From positions 1 to 34,824 of the forward strand of contig CAUJFM010000030.1 in the NCBI GenBank assembly GCA_963169595.1: a stretch of 34,824 nucleotides of DNA, read 5' to 3'. Position numbers and translations under genes: made by a program. Below the pieces are notes generated by a model, which was not told where the DNA came from, ran no database searches, and saw only the letters and a list, made by a program, of their open reading frames with translations. Shown in pieces: positions 1 to 7,419 of the stretch; the stretch's first letter is position 1; each line of letters opens with the position of its first letter. This stretch comes from Bacteroidota bacterium. Lineage in GTDB: Bacteria; Bacteroidota; Bacteroidia; Flavobacteriales_F; PHOS-HE28.

Positions 1-1398
1 GACCTCAACGACAAGATCGATTCCATCGACCTGTACATCACAACCCCGGAAGGCTACCGCGCGGGCTCGAACGGCCTGCTCGTATCCGAGGTCATGGGGA
101 ATGGGCATGTGACCTACCACTGGCGGCACCGTTATCCCATCGCCACCTACCTGATCTCCATGGCGGTGGCCGACTACCTCGTATTCACGCACGACATCGT
201 CATCGGCACGGATACCATTCCCATGCTCACGTACTCTTGGCACGACGACCCCGGCATGGCGGAACTGAATGGGTACGATGCTGGAGAACAGATGACCCTG
301 TACAGCGAGCTGTTCGGCCTGTATCCTTTCGCCGAGGAGAAATACGGCCACGCACAGTTCGGTTGGGGCGGTGGCATGGAACACCAGACCATGACGAGCA
401 TGGGGGGCTGGAGCTACGAATTGAGTGCGCACGAACTGGCCCACCAGTGGTTCGGCGACAAGGTGACCTGCGGCAGCTGGCAGGACATCTGGTTGAACGA
501 GGGCTTTGCCACCTACCTCAGTGGGCTCTGCTACGAGTACCTGGAGCCGGAGTATTGGATGCCCTTCAAGCGTGGGCGTCGCGACTTCGTGGTGTCGCAG
601 CCCGATGGCAGTGTGCGCTGCACCGACACCACCCAGATCGCCCGGCTCTTCAGCGGTCGGCTCTCCTATGCCAAAGGCGCCTACGTGTTGCACATGCTGC
701 GTTGGGTCACCGGCGACAGCGCGTTCTTCGCCGCCTGCCGCAACTACCTGAGCGACCCCGAACTGGCGCACCGGAGCGCACTGACACCACAATGGGTGGC
801 CCACTTGGAAGCCGCCAGTGGACTTGATCTGACGGAGTTCATGAACGACTGGTACATCGGTGAAGGGCATCCGCAGTACCAGATGACGTGGTCGCAGAAC
901 AGTTCCGGCCTTGCGGTGATCGAACTGGGCCAGACCACCTCGCACCCCAGCGTGGACTTCTTTGAGATGCCCGTTCCCGTGCGCTTCAAGAACGCCGAAC
1001 AGGATACCACGGTGGTCCTTGATCACACCTTCAGTGGTCAGATCTTCACCGTGCAGCTCCCCTTCCAGGCGGACAGTGCGTTGTTCGACCCCGATCTGTG
1101 GCTGCTGCACGGCCAGAGCCTGGTGGTGGGCATGGAAGGCCGGGATGTGCGTTCCGATCGCCCGGTGATCTTCCCGAATCCCGCTCGGAACATGGTGCAT
1201 GTGCAATGGACCACATTGCCCGATGAACACCTGACGTACTTCATTACCGATGCCACCGGTCGCCTGATGCGGCGTGACGTCGGTGCCCTGCGCAACAGCT
1301 CGCTGGACGTGCCCCTTGAGGACCTTGCACCGGGCGCGTACTGGCTGGTGGTGAATACCGAAGGCGGGCGCTTGACCCTGCCCTTCGTGAAGGAGTGA
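1..1398 (+). CDS. Secreted M1-family metallopeptidase with T9SS sorting domain (5' truncated)
   Basis: The frame is open from base 1, so the N-terminus lies outside the window; the first in-frame ATG at 94 is internal. The M1 exopeptidase signature is clear: a GGMEH substrate-binding motif, a variant of GAMEN, around 373-387; the zinc motif HELAH at 430-444; and 18 residues later the third ligand Glu (codon 499), in WLNEGFATY. The catalytic alpha-helical part runs to about base 870. The last ~80 residues (from about 1150) form a type-A T9SS sorting domain: a P-N-P-A motif, beta strands and the G-A-Y-W-L-V end typical of this signal. Family knowledge: a zinc aminopeptidase that trims N-terminal residues from peptides. 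Inference: exported by Sec, then anchored or released at the cell surface by T9SS, with a nutritional role. The gene is convergent with ribE, 7 bp away, with no terminator between them. Confidence 0.93.
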   Translation, partial: DLNDKIDSIDLYITTPEGYRAGSNGLLVSEVMGNGHVTYHWRHRYPIATYLISMAVADYLVFTHDIVIGTDTIPMLTYSWHDDPGMAELNGYDAGEQMTLYSELFGLYPFAEEKYGHAQFGWGGGMEHQTMTSMGGWSYELSAHELAHQWFGDKVTCGSWQDIWLNEGFATYLSGLCYEYLEPEYWMPFKRGRRDFVVSQPDGSVRCTDTTQIARLFSGRLSYAKGAYVLHMLRWVTGDSAFFAACRNYLSDPELAHRSALTPQWVAHLEAASGLDLTEFMNDWYIGEGHPQYQMTWSQNSSGLAVIELGQTTSHPSVDFFEMPVPVRFKNAEQDTTVVLDHTFSGQIFTVQLPFQADSALFDPDLWLLHGQSLVVGMEGRDVRSDRPVIFPNPARNMVHVQWTTLPDEHLTYFITDATGRLMRRDVGALRNSSLDVPLEDLAPGAYWLVVNTEGGRLTLPFVKE

Positions 1399-1405
1399 TC
1401 GCGGC

Positions 1406-1990
1406 TTACCGGCCTGCCATCATCCGTTCCACATACTTGCCCAGCACATCGAACTCCACGTTCACCTGGTGGCCGGGCTGCAGGTGCTGGAACGTGGTGT
1501 GCGCGTAGGTGTACGGGATGATCGCCACACTGAACTGCTGATCGTCCAGCGAGGCGATCGTCAGGCTCACACCGTTCAGGCAGATGCTCCCTTTGGGAAC
1601 GAGCAGGTGACGCTGGGCTGGTGTGCGGAAGCTGAAGCGCCAGCTGCCGCCGAGATCCTCCACGGCCAGGCATTCGGTCACCGTGTCCACATGGCCCTGC
1701 ACCAGGTGCCCATCCAGTCGGTCGCCCAGTCGCAGGCTGCGTTCCAGGTCGATGCCATCGCCCGGCCGAAGGTCACCCAGGTTGGTGCGGTCCAGGGTCT
1801 CCTGCACGGCGGTCACGGTGTAGGTGTCGCCTTCGATGCCCACTACGGTGAGGCAGACCCCGTTGTGGGAGACGCTCTGGTCGATGCGCAGTTCGGGGGT
1901 CATGCGCGCGCGCACCTGGAAATGGCGGTTGCTGCCCTCATCGGACACGCGCACCACGGTGCCGACCTCTTCCACGATCCCGGTGAACAT
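1406..1990 (-). CDS. ribE: Riboflavin synthase, alpha subunit
   Basis: A 194-residue protein that begins M-F-T-G-I-V-E-E, the conserved start of riboflavin synthase. It contains two tandem lumazine-binding halves (about 1-87 and 88-187), each with its G-x-V-x-x-V / N-G-V-C(S)-L-T pattern: N-G-V-C-L-T in the first and N-G-V-S-L-T in the second. The enzyme dismutates two 6,7-dimethyl-8-ribityllumazine molecules to riboflavin and a pyrimidinedione in the cytoplasm. The ATG at 1990 is preferred over the in-frame TTG at 1993 because it gives the canonical N-terminus. That ATG overlaps the stop of the upstream surface protein as TGATG, so translation is probably coupled to it. No other rib gene is visible. 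Length matches the family (about 195-215). The symbol ribC is also used for this gene in some species. Confidence 0.95.
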   Translation of the reverse strand: MFTGIVEEVGTVVRVSDEGSNRHFQVRARMTPELRIDQSVSHNGVCLTVVGIEGDTYTVTAVQETLDRTNLGDLRPGDGIDLERSLRLGDRLDGHLVQGHVDTVTECLAVEDLGGSWRFSFRTPAQRHLLVPKGSICLNGVSLTIASLDDQQFSVAIIPYTYAHTTFQHLQPGHQVNVEFDVLGKYVERMMAGR

Positions 1991-4599
1991 CAATCCACGG
2001 TTGAGTTGACCCCGGTGCCCAGGATGTGCACATAGCCGGTGAGCATGCGCACCTCTTCACCGGTAAGCCGAATGAAGTTCACGCGGCAGGTGTAATAGTA
2101 GACCCCATCAGGAAGGGTGCCACCATCCTTGTGCGTGCCGTCCCAGTTGATGTCCGGGTCGGTGGCGGTGAACACCACCTGTCCCCAGCGGTTGAAGACC
2201 TGCAGGTCGATCTCCTTCACCCCGCGGTAGGGGAAGGGGCCGAACAGGTCGTTCTGCCCATCGCGGTTCGGGGTGAAGACATTGGGCAGCTCATAGCCGG
2301 CACAGGCATTATCCCCGCAGACCGGTTCGCTGAACGCGCTTTCGTTCCCTACGCTGTCCACGGCCGTCACCACGTAGCAACCCGCCACGGAGAGCCCGTC
2401 GGCATGGGTGAACACGGTGTCCTCCACGGGGATGTTGGTGCCGATGAGGCGATAGGACCCACCCAGCGGATCGGTGAAGTACACGTTGTAGTACCAGGTG
2501 TCCTGGTCCCCACAGGCGTTCGCCGGGTTGGTCCAGGTGAGCGTGTTCAGGGGGATGTCGCAGCTGTTGTCGATGGTGACCGTCGGAACACAGGGCGGGG
2601 TCAGGTCAACCGGAGAGCCGCAGACCTCCTGGCTGAAGTTGATCAAGGGGGCCGTGATGTCCGGGTCGCTGTAGGCGCCGATGCTCTTCACCAGATAGCA
2701 GTAAGTGGCGCCGTTCTCCAGCCCGGTGTCCGTGTAGCTGCCGGTGGTGCTCGTGCCGATCAGGGTCCAGGTGCCGCCCACATCGCGGTACACCTCGTAC
2801 AGGCTGTTCGTCCACGGGGTGCTCAGCGACCACTGCACGGTGAGCTGCTCATCGTTCGGCACGGTGGAGATGAACACCGAGGAGGCCGGACTGCTGGACC
2901 CCACCAGGTCGGCGCCGTTGTTGCCCCACAATTCCACCCGGTAGACATGGGGCTGGAGCACGGTGTTCAGTCCGTTGTCCAGGAAACTGGTGTCCGGATG
3001 GTCCAGGAAGGGATGCAGGGGGCTCGTCCAGATGAGGTTGTTGGCGGTGGCGAGCCCGGTGCCGCGGTACAACCTGAACTGGTAGGGACCGGGCCGTGCC
3101 ATGGTGTCCAGAGCGAAGGCATTGCTCCAGCGCACGGTGTCGATACCGGCCGCCACATCGGTCGCCCCCACGCTCACATGGGTCATTACCGGCACCTGGC
3201 GGTCCAGGATGGTGCAGAACTCCACGCTGGCATAGCTCTGGGCGCCATCGGCAAAGGTGGCCACCACCATGTAGCAGTATTGGTTGCCGATCACCAGGTC
3301 GCCATTGTCCACGAAGCTGGTGCTGCTCACACCGGTGGTGGACCCGATCAGCGAATAGCCGGTGTACGCGGGCACGCCGGTCTCGCAATTGTCCGGGGTG
3401 AAGCCGTAGAGGCCGCTGCGCCGGTAGATGAGGTAGCCCGTGGCATTGGTGCATGGGCTGGGCGACCAGCTCAGTTCGATGGTGTTGCCCACGGGCGTGG
3501 CGGATGGGTCCACCGGTGCCGGCGCCACCACGGTGATGAGCATGGTGCTGTAGTCGTAGAGCTGCACCTCGTCATTGTCGCGGGCTGAGAACACCACCTG
3601 GTAGGGTTGGAGCCGCACATGGCTGCAGTTGGTGCTCCAGTTGAAGGTGCCGGTCACGGACTGCGCCGGTGGTGGGGTGTTGAAGACGGCGGGGGAGCTG
3701 GGCACTTCGAAGGGCTGGCCGAGGGCATTGAGGATCACCTGCTGGCCGAAGTTCGGGTCGCTGGCCTGCACGTCAAAGCTCAGGAAGGTGCCGGCGGTGA
3801 CGCAGGTGTCGGGCACATCCGTGATCACCGGCGGGATGTTGGAGCAGGGCACCACGGTCACCTGCATGTCGCGGGTCACCCAGCCCACGTTGCGCCATTC
3901 CCCGTTCACCCGCCGCCACTCACGCACGATGAAGGCGATGTTGTATTCACCGGCCACGGTGGGGGCGTTCCACGTGATGGTGCCGCTCGTGGGGTCGATG
4001 CTGTAGTTGGGGCCGGGGAAGGAGTACCCGGAGATCGGGGCGCAGTTCAGGCCCAGGCACACCACGGGTTCGTAGGAAAGGCTGTCCCCATCCAGGTCGA
4101 TGGCCACCGGATTGTGCACCCAGGGCTGGTTGATGCAGGCGTTCTGGATGGGTGAGTTCAGGAAGCGTGCACTACAATTCCCGCCTGTGATGGGGGAGAT
4201 CACCAGCTGGGTCTTCACGCAGAAGGACTGCGCGATGGAGTTGGGCACGTTGATGACCCCCCCGTTCCGGTTCTGATCGTCGAACTGCAGGGTGAACACG
4301 CCCGGGCCAGCATAGAGGTGTGTGGCCACGTAGGTGTTCCGGCGCAGGTCCTGGTCGGGGAAGTTCTCGATGGTGGTGCGGGCGATGGTATCCAAGGGTG
4401 AGCCATCGCCCCAGTCCAGGACCAGCTCGGGTCGGTCGGCCGGTGCACTGAGCTTGGTGTGGGTGATGATGGTGGCCTGGTACGTGAAGCCGGAGACCTG
4501 GCACACGATGATCTCGCCCGCACGGTTGTGCGTGGCCTCCACCCGCAGGCTCAGGACAAGCACTGCGAGAAGGACCAGGAGGGGGCGGAGGCCGCGCAT
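1990..4599 (-). CDS. Large secreted surface protein with type-B T9SS (gliding-associated) C-terminal domain
   Basis: An 869-residue protein. The start at 4599 is chosen because it gives M-R-G-L-R-P followed by a hydrophobic signal peptide ending near V-E-A; the frame stays open further upstream but has no signal-like start. After the signal comes an N-terminal region starting T-H-N-R-A-G-E-I, common in long Bacteroidota exoproteins, with a PKD-like W-G-D-G-S segment. The centre (about residues 380-760) has several fibronectin-III-like repeats, recognisable by recurring Y-x-V-Y-R, S-Y-T-D-T-G and Y-C-Y-x-V motifs. The last ~90 residues are the gliding-motility-associated sorting domain: N-V-F-T-P-N-R-D-G-Q-N-D, then F-N-R-W-G-Q-V-V-F, W-D-G-T and G-V-Y-Y-Y. 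Inference: an adhesin-like or structural cell-surface protein exported by T9SS; there is no catalytic motif. It overlaps ribE by TGATG. A possible -7 element (GAACTTTG, 4609-4616 on the minus strand) lies 9 nt before the start. Confidence 0.92.
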   Translation of the reverse strand: MRGLRPLLVLLAVLVLSLRVEATHNRAGEIIVCQVSGFTYQATIITHTKLSAPADRPELVLDWGDGSPLDTIARTTIENFPDQDLRRNTYVATHLYAGPGVFTLQFDDQNRNGGVINVPNSIAQSFCVKTQLVISPITGGNCSARFLNSPIQNACINQPWVHNPVAIDLDGDSLSYEPVVCLGLNCAPISGYSFPGPNYSIDPTSGTITWNAPTVAGEYNIAFIVREWRRVNGEWRNVGWVTRDMQVTVVPCSNIPPVITDVPDTCVTAGTFLSFDVQASDPNFGQQVILNALGQPFEVPSSPAVFNTPPPAQSVTGTFNWSTNCSHVRLQPYQVVFSARDNDEVQLYDYSTMLITVVAPAPVDPSATPVGNTIELSWSPSPCTNATGYLIYRRSGLYGFTPDNCETGVPAYTGYSLIGSTTGVSSTSFVDNGDLVIGNQYCYMVVATFADGAQSYASVEFCTILDRQVPVMTHVSVGATDVAAGIDTVRWSNAFALDTMARPGPYQFRLYRGTGLATANNLIWTSPLHPFLDHPDTSFLDNGLNTVLQPHVYRVELWGNNGADLVGSSSPASSVFISTVPNDEQLTVQWSLSTPWTNSLYEVYRDVGGTWTLIGTSTTGSYTDTGLENGATYCYLVKSIGAYSDPDITAPLINFSQEVCGSPVDLTPPCVPTVTIDNSCDIPLNTLTWTNPANACGDQDTWYYNVYFTDPLGGSYRLIGTNIPVEDTVFTHADGLSVAGCYVVTAVDSVGNESAFSEPVCGDNACAGYELPNVFTPNRDGQNDLFGPFPYRGVKEIDLQVFNRWGQVVFTATDPDINWDGTHKDGGTLPDGVYYYTCRVNFIRLTGEEVRMLTGYVHILGTGVNSTVD

Positions 4600-4821
4600 C
4601 GTCACGTACAAAGTTCGTGGATCCGGGGCTGGAACGCGCACCGCAGCTTGTGAATTGCGCCCGCTTGTTGGCCCGGATGCCCCGTGCCTCCTGCGGAAGG
4701 CCGGTCTCCTGCCGCTCATCACCGACCCCTTGCCGTTCATCCCAGGAAGGGAGTCCACCTGTAACTGCGGGCAGGGCAGGCCCGTCCCATGGGTGTAATG
4801 AACCTTCAAACCGCCACCGCC
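4600..4821. other. Divergent intergenic region
   Basis: This 222-bp gap separates the minus-strand T9SS surface protein from the plus-strand TonB-C-like gene. Apart from the weak GAACTTTG element at 4609-4616 (minus strand) I see no convincing promoter pair, RNA structure or small gene in it. Confidence 0.5.
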
Positions 4822-5202
4822 ATGAGAACCCGTTCCATCCGTCTGCTCCTTGTTTTCGCCTCGGTCCTTACCCTGGGCTACACCCGGGCTGCAGGCCCCG
4901 CCACCACCGCCACCACCACGGTCGCCGGCGTCAGCGCGGCCATGGAGCGCGCCCTCGACCACCAGCTGAACAAGCACCTCGCCTTCCCCGTACTCGCCAA
5001 GGAGCGTATGCTGGGTGAAGTGTTCGTGAGCTTCGTGATCGACAAGGAGGGCAAGGTCGAAGTGGTCCACTGCTCCTCGGACAATGAGGCCCTGAAGGCT
5101 TATGTGCTGCGCAAGCTGGCCCGGGTCGACATCGGTGACAACCCCGAGGGCATGTGGAAGACCACCCACCTGCGCATCACCTTCCGTCCGGAGAAGGCCT
5201 GA
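4822..5202 (+). CDS. Small exported protein with TonB-C-like domain
   Basis: A 126-residue protein from the ATG at 4822, which directly begins a signal peptide (M-R-T-R-S-I-R, then a hydrophobic stretch). Upstream in-frame ATGs at 4789 and 4798 would only add residues ahead of the signal. After a Thr/Ala-rich spacer the C-terminal ~75 residues read L-G-E-V-F-V-S-F-V-I-D-K-E-G-K-V, the beta-strand pattern of the TonB C-terminal fold, then a helix and a strand ending I-T-F-R-P. There is no N-terminal membrane anchor with a long Pro-rich region, so this is not a full TonB. Inference: a periplasmic TonB-C-like module of unknown role. A strong hairpin terminator follows at 5221, so the transcript probably ends there. 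No clear -7 box was seen upstream. The name is a fold resemblance, not an assigned function. Confidence 0.7.
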   Translation: MRTRSIRLLLVFASVLTLGYTRAAGPATTATTTVAGVSAAMERALDHQLNKHLAFPVLAKERMLGEVFVSFVIDKEGKVEVVHCSSDNEALKAYVLRKLARVDIGDNPEGMWKTTHLRITFRPEKA

Positions 5203-5220
5203 TCCCTGCTGCCATCCACG

Positions 5221-5252
5221 AAAGGCCCCGATCTCGGGGCCTTTCTTTTTTT
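5221..5252 (+). terminator. Rho-independent terminator
   Basis: A perfect 11-bp stem (AAAGGCCCCGA / TCGGGGCCTTT) with a 2-nt apex, 5221-5244, is followed by C and seven Ts (5246-5252). It sits 18 bp after the TonB-C-like gene and before the next plus-strand gene. It is the clearest intrinsic terminator in the window. Confidence 0.9.
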
Positions 5253-5312
5253 CGCGCCCCTGTAACTCCGTGTTCCCCGGCCCGTCCTACGAATACAAAC
5301 CGCATCGTCATC

Positions 5313-6482
5313 ATGAGAGCGTTGCACCTTCTATTCGGCCTGCTGGCCAGCACGGCGGGCCTCGTGGCCCAGCCGGACACCCTGGTCGCACCAGTGCCTC
5401 CGGCGCCCTTGGCCCCGCCCGTGCCACCTGTGCCGCCCGTACCACCGGTCACCACGATCATCGAGGACCTGGAGGCCGGCCAGCGTATCGTGGTGACCAA
5501 GCGGGATACCACCATCATTATCACCACCGATGCGGACGGCCGCACGGTGACCAAGGTGATCGTGGGGGATGTCACCTCCGAAAGTGTGGTCAATGACGGT
5601 CCTGCTACCCTGCACATGGGCATCGACGGACGCCATGGCGCCTACGTGAAGGTGGAGGATGGCGACACCACCCGGAAGGAACCGGTCACCATCACCACCC
5701 GGCGGAAGATCATCAAGATCTTCTCCGAGGACCGCGAGGTGCCCTCCGACAGCGCCAGGATGGCCGAACGCCTCAAGGAGCTGCGCACCGAACGTCGCAA
5801 CCTGTTCACCTATTGGAGCGGGCTTGACCTGGGCCTCAACACCCTGCTGGGCCCCGATGGCAGCTCGGACCTGGACAAGGACGCCGAGTTCATGGAGATC
5901 GATCAGGGCCGGTCGCGCTTCTTCGCCATCAACTTCATGGAGCAGAAGATCGAGTTCGGCAGCTCCAACGTGGGTCTGCTCACGGGCCTGGGATGGGAGT
6001 TCGTCAACTACCACCTGAAGAACAATGTGCAGCTGCAGTACAACGCGGACTCCGTCCATGGCGTGACCCTGGATAGCCCGGAGTTCAGCAAGAACAAGTT
6101 GCGCCAGATCGGTTTCCGCCTGCCGGTGATGATCGAGTTCAACACCAAGCGCGCGCCGCTGCCCACGATGGATGAGCTGCGTTCGAAGAAGAGCTTCAGC
6201 TACGACCGGAAGCGCAACTTCCACCTGGCCGTGGGGGTGATCGGCAGCTGGTACTACGAGAACATGTACAAGCAGAAGTACCGGCAGGAGGGCAACGACC
6301 ACAAGGACCGGTACGTGGGTGACTATCAGTTGATGCCGGTGCGTGCGGCCCTGAGCGCGCGTGTGGGCTATGGGGGGCTCAACCTGTTCGCCGAGTATGC
6401 GCTCACCCCGCTGTTCAAGGACGGCAAGGGACCGGAGCTCACCCCCCTCAATGTGGGCATCACCTTGGTCGGGTTCAACTAG
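5313..6482 (+). CDS. Outer-membrane beta-barrel protein with Pro-rich N-terminus
   Basis: A 389-residue protein. The start at 5313 (M-R-A-L-H-L-L-F-G) gives a typical signal peptide ending L-V-A-Q; the frame extends upstream without a signal. Next is a low-complexity Pro/Val segment (about residues 25-50) with near-tandem P-P-V-P units. A region of short beta strands rich in Thr and Asp follows (about 50-150), then a charged helical stretch. From about residue 165 the pattern is an alternating-hydrophobicity beta-barrel with glycine turns (G-L-D-L-G-L-N-T, L-T-G-L-G-W-E-F, S-A-R-V-G-Y-G-G-L-N), ending in G-I-T-L-V-G-F-N. The terminal aromatic next to the C-terminus suits barrel insertion. This resembles the broad PorT/outer-membrane beta-barrel superfamily common in Bacteroidota; I cannot assign a substrate. 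The preceding terminator suggests it has its own promoter, but no good -7 box is visible. Confidence 0.8.
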   Translation: MRALHLLFGLLASTAGLVAQPDTLVAPVPPAPLAPPVPPVPPVPPVTTIIEDLEAGQRIVVTKRDTTIIITTDADGRTVTKVIVGDVTSESVVNDGPATLHMGIDGRHGAYVKVEDGDTTRKEPVTITTRRKIIKIFSEDREVPSDSARMAERLKELRTERRNLFTYWSGLDLGLNTLLGPDGSSDLDKDAEFMEIDQGRSRFFAINFMEQKIEFGSSNVGLLTGLGWEFVNYHLKNNVQLQYNADSVHGVTLDSPEFSKNKLRQIGFRLPVMIEFNTKRAPLPTMDELRSKKSFSYDRKRNFHLAVGVIGSWYYENMYKQKYRQEGNDHKDRYVGDYQLMPVRAALSARVGYGGLNLFAEYALTPLFKDGKGPELTPLNVGITLVGFN

Positions 6483-6540
6483 CCAAGGGCCGCTGCCACG
6501 GCGGCGGCCCCGCGCTACGAGGGGTTGGACCTGCAGTGCT

Positions 6541-6575
6541 GCGGGGCCGTCCACCGGAAGGTGGACCGGCCCCGC
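6541..6575 (+). terminator. Strong GC-rich hairpin with GGAA loop (terminator-like)
   Basis: The left arm GCGGGGCCGTCCACC (6541-6555), the GGAA loop (6556-6559) and the right arm at 6560-6575 pair over 15 bp with one bulged C. It lies 58 bp after the beta-barrel gene and upstream of the yebC promoter. There is no T-tract, so termination is an inference; an RNA-stabilising 3' end is an alternative. Confidence 0.55.
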
Positions 6576-6612
6576 GGCCGTTCCGGGCGGCCTGCAATGG
6601 CCGTCGCTGCCC

Positions 6613-6620
6613 TATTTTTG
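6613..6620 (+). promoter_or_regulatory. -7 box of yebC promoter
   Basis: TATTTTTG is an exact match to the Bacteroidota -7 consensus TAnnTTTG, 37 nt before the yebC ATG. No TTTG -33 element is visible at the expected distance. Confidence 0.65.
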
Positions 6621-6657
6621 CCGGCCTCCCGCCTCATCCGGGACAAGCCACAGCACC

Positions 6658-7410
6658 ATGGGCCGCATTTTCGAGAAACGCAAGCACAAGATCTTCGCCC
6701 GTAACGCGAAGCTCAGCAAGCTCTTCACCCGCATCGGCAAGGAGATCGCCATGGCCGTGAAGGCCGGTGGCCCCAACCCTGATGCCAATTCGCGCCTGAA
6801 GGTGGCCATCCAGAACGCCCGGGGTATGAACATGCCCAAGGATAATGTGGACCGCGCCATCAAGAAGGCCGCCGGTGGTGAGGAGGCGGATTACCATGAG
6901 GTGACCTACGAAGGGTATGCGCCCGGTGGCGTGGCGGTTTTCGTCGATGCCGCCACCAATAACGTGAACCGTACCGTGGGCAATGTGCGCAGCTACTTCA
7001 GCAAGTGCGGAGGCAACCTGGGCACCAGCGGTTCATTGGGCCACATGTTCGAGCGCAAGGCCGAGTTCGTGATCGACACCGCCGCACTGAAAGGCCGCGA
7101 CCTCGATGAGTTCGAGATGGAAGTGATCGATGGTGGCGCCGATGATGTGGTGCGTGACGAGGATGGTCTGGTCATTTACGCGCCGTTCCAGTCGTTCGGG
7201 CAGATGCAGCAGAAGCTTGACCAGCTCGGGGTGGAGGTGAAAAGTGCCGAACTGAAGCGCTTCCCCCTGGTGACCGCTCCGGCGGACATCACCACGGCCC
7301 GCGCGGTGCTCAAGCTGGTGGACATGTTGGAGGAGGACGACGATGTGAACGCCGTCTACCACAACATGGACCTCACCGAGGAGGTGGAGGCTGAGCTGGA
7401 GAAGGGCTGA
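6658..7410 (+). CDS. yebC: YebC/PmpR-family DNA-binding protein
   Basis: 250 residues, the normal length for the family. The N-terminus M-G-R-I-F-E-K-R-K-H-K is the Bacteroidota form of the YebC start. It is followed by A-V-K-A-G-G-P-N-P-D-x-N-x-R-L, by N-M-P-K-D-N-V-D-R-A-I-K-K-A and by Y-E-G-Y-A-P-G-G-V-A, all family hallmarks. Three domains are expected: helical N-domain (1-80), then two alpha/beta domains. Known members act as transcription regulators, and recent work links YebC-type proteins to translation of problematic stretches; which applies here cannot be told from sequence. The frame is open upstream of 6658, but this ATG is chosen from the conserved N-terminus. It is convergent with the NIT kinase gene, 9 bp away, and has its own -7 box at 6613. 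Confidence 0.95.
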   Translation: MGRIFEKRKHKIFARNAKLSKLFTRIGKEIAMAVKAGGPNPDANSRLKVAIQNARGMNMPKDNVDRAIKKAAGGEEADYHEVTYEGYAPGGVAVFVDAATNNVNRTVGNVRSYFSKCGGNLGTSGSLGHMFERKAEFVIDTAALKGRDLDEFEMEVIDGGADDVVRDEDGLVIYAPFQSFGQMQQKLDQLGVEVKSAELKRFPLVTAPADITTARAVLKLVDMLEEDDDVNAVYHNMDLTEEVEAELEKG

Positions 7411-7419
7411 TCCCTCCTG

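Noticed and set aside
2026-3588. 520-codon plus-strand open frame
   Set aside because: It is antisense to the T9SS surface protein, is low in complexity (Val/Gly/His/Arg-rich) and shows no domain. Long antisense frames are expected in GC-rich DNA.
5370-5460. Pro-codon repeats in the barrel gene as a CRISPR or minisatellite
   Set aside because: Units are short, imperfect and in frame; they encode a Pro/Val-rich linker.
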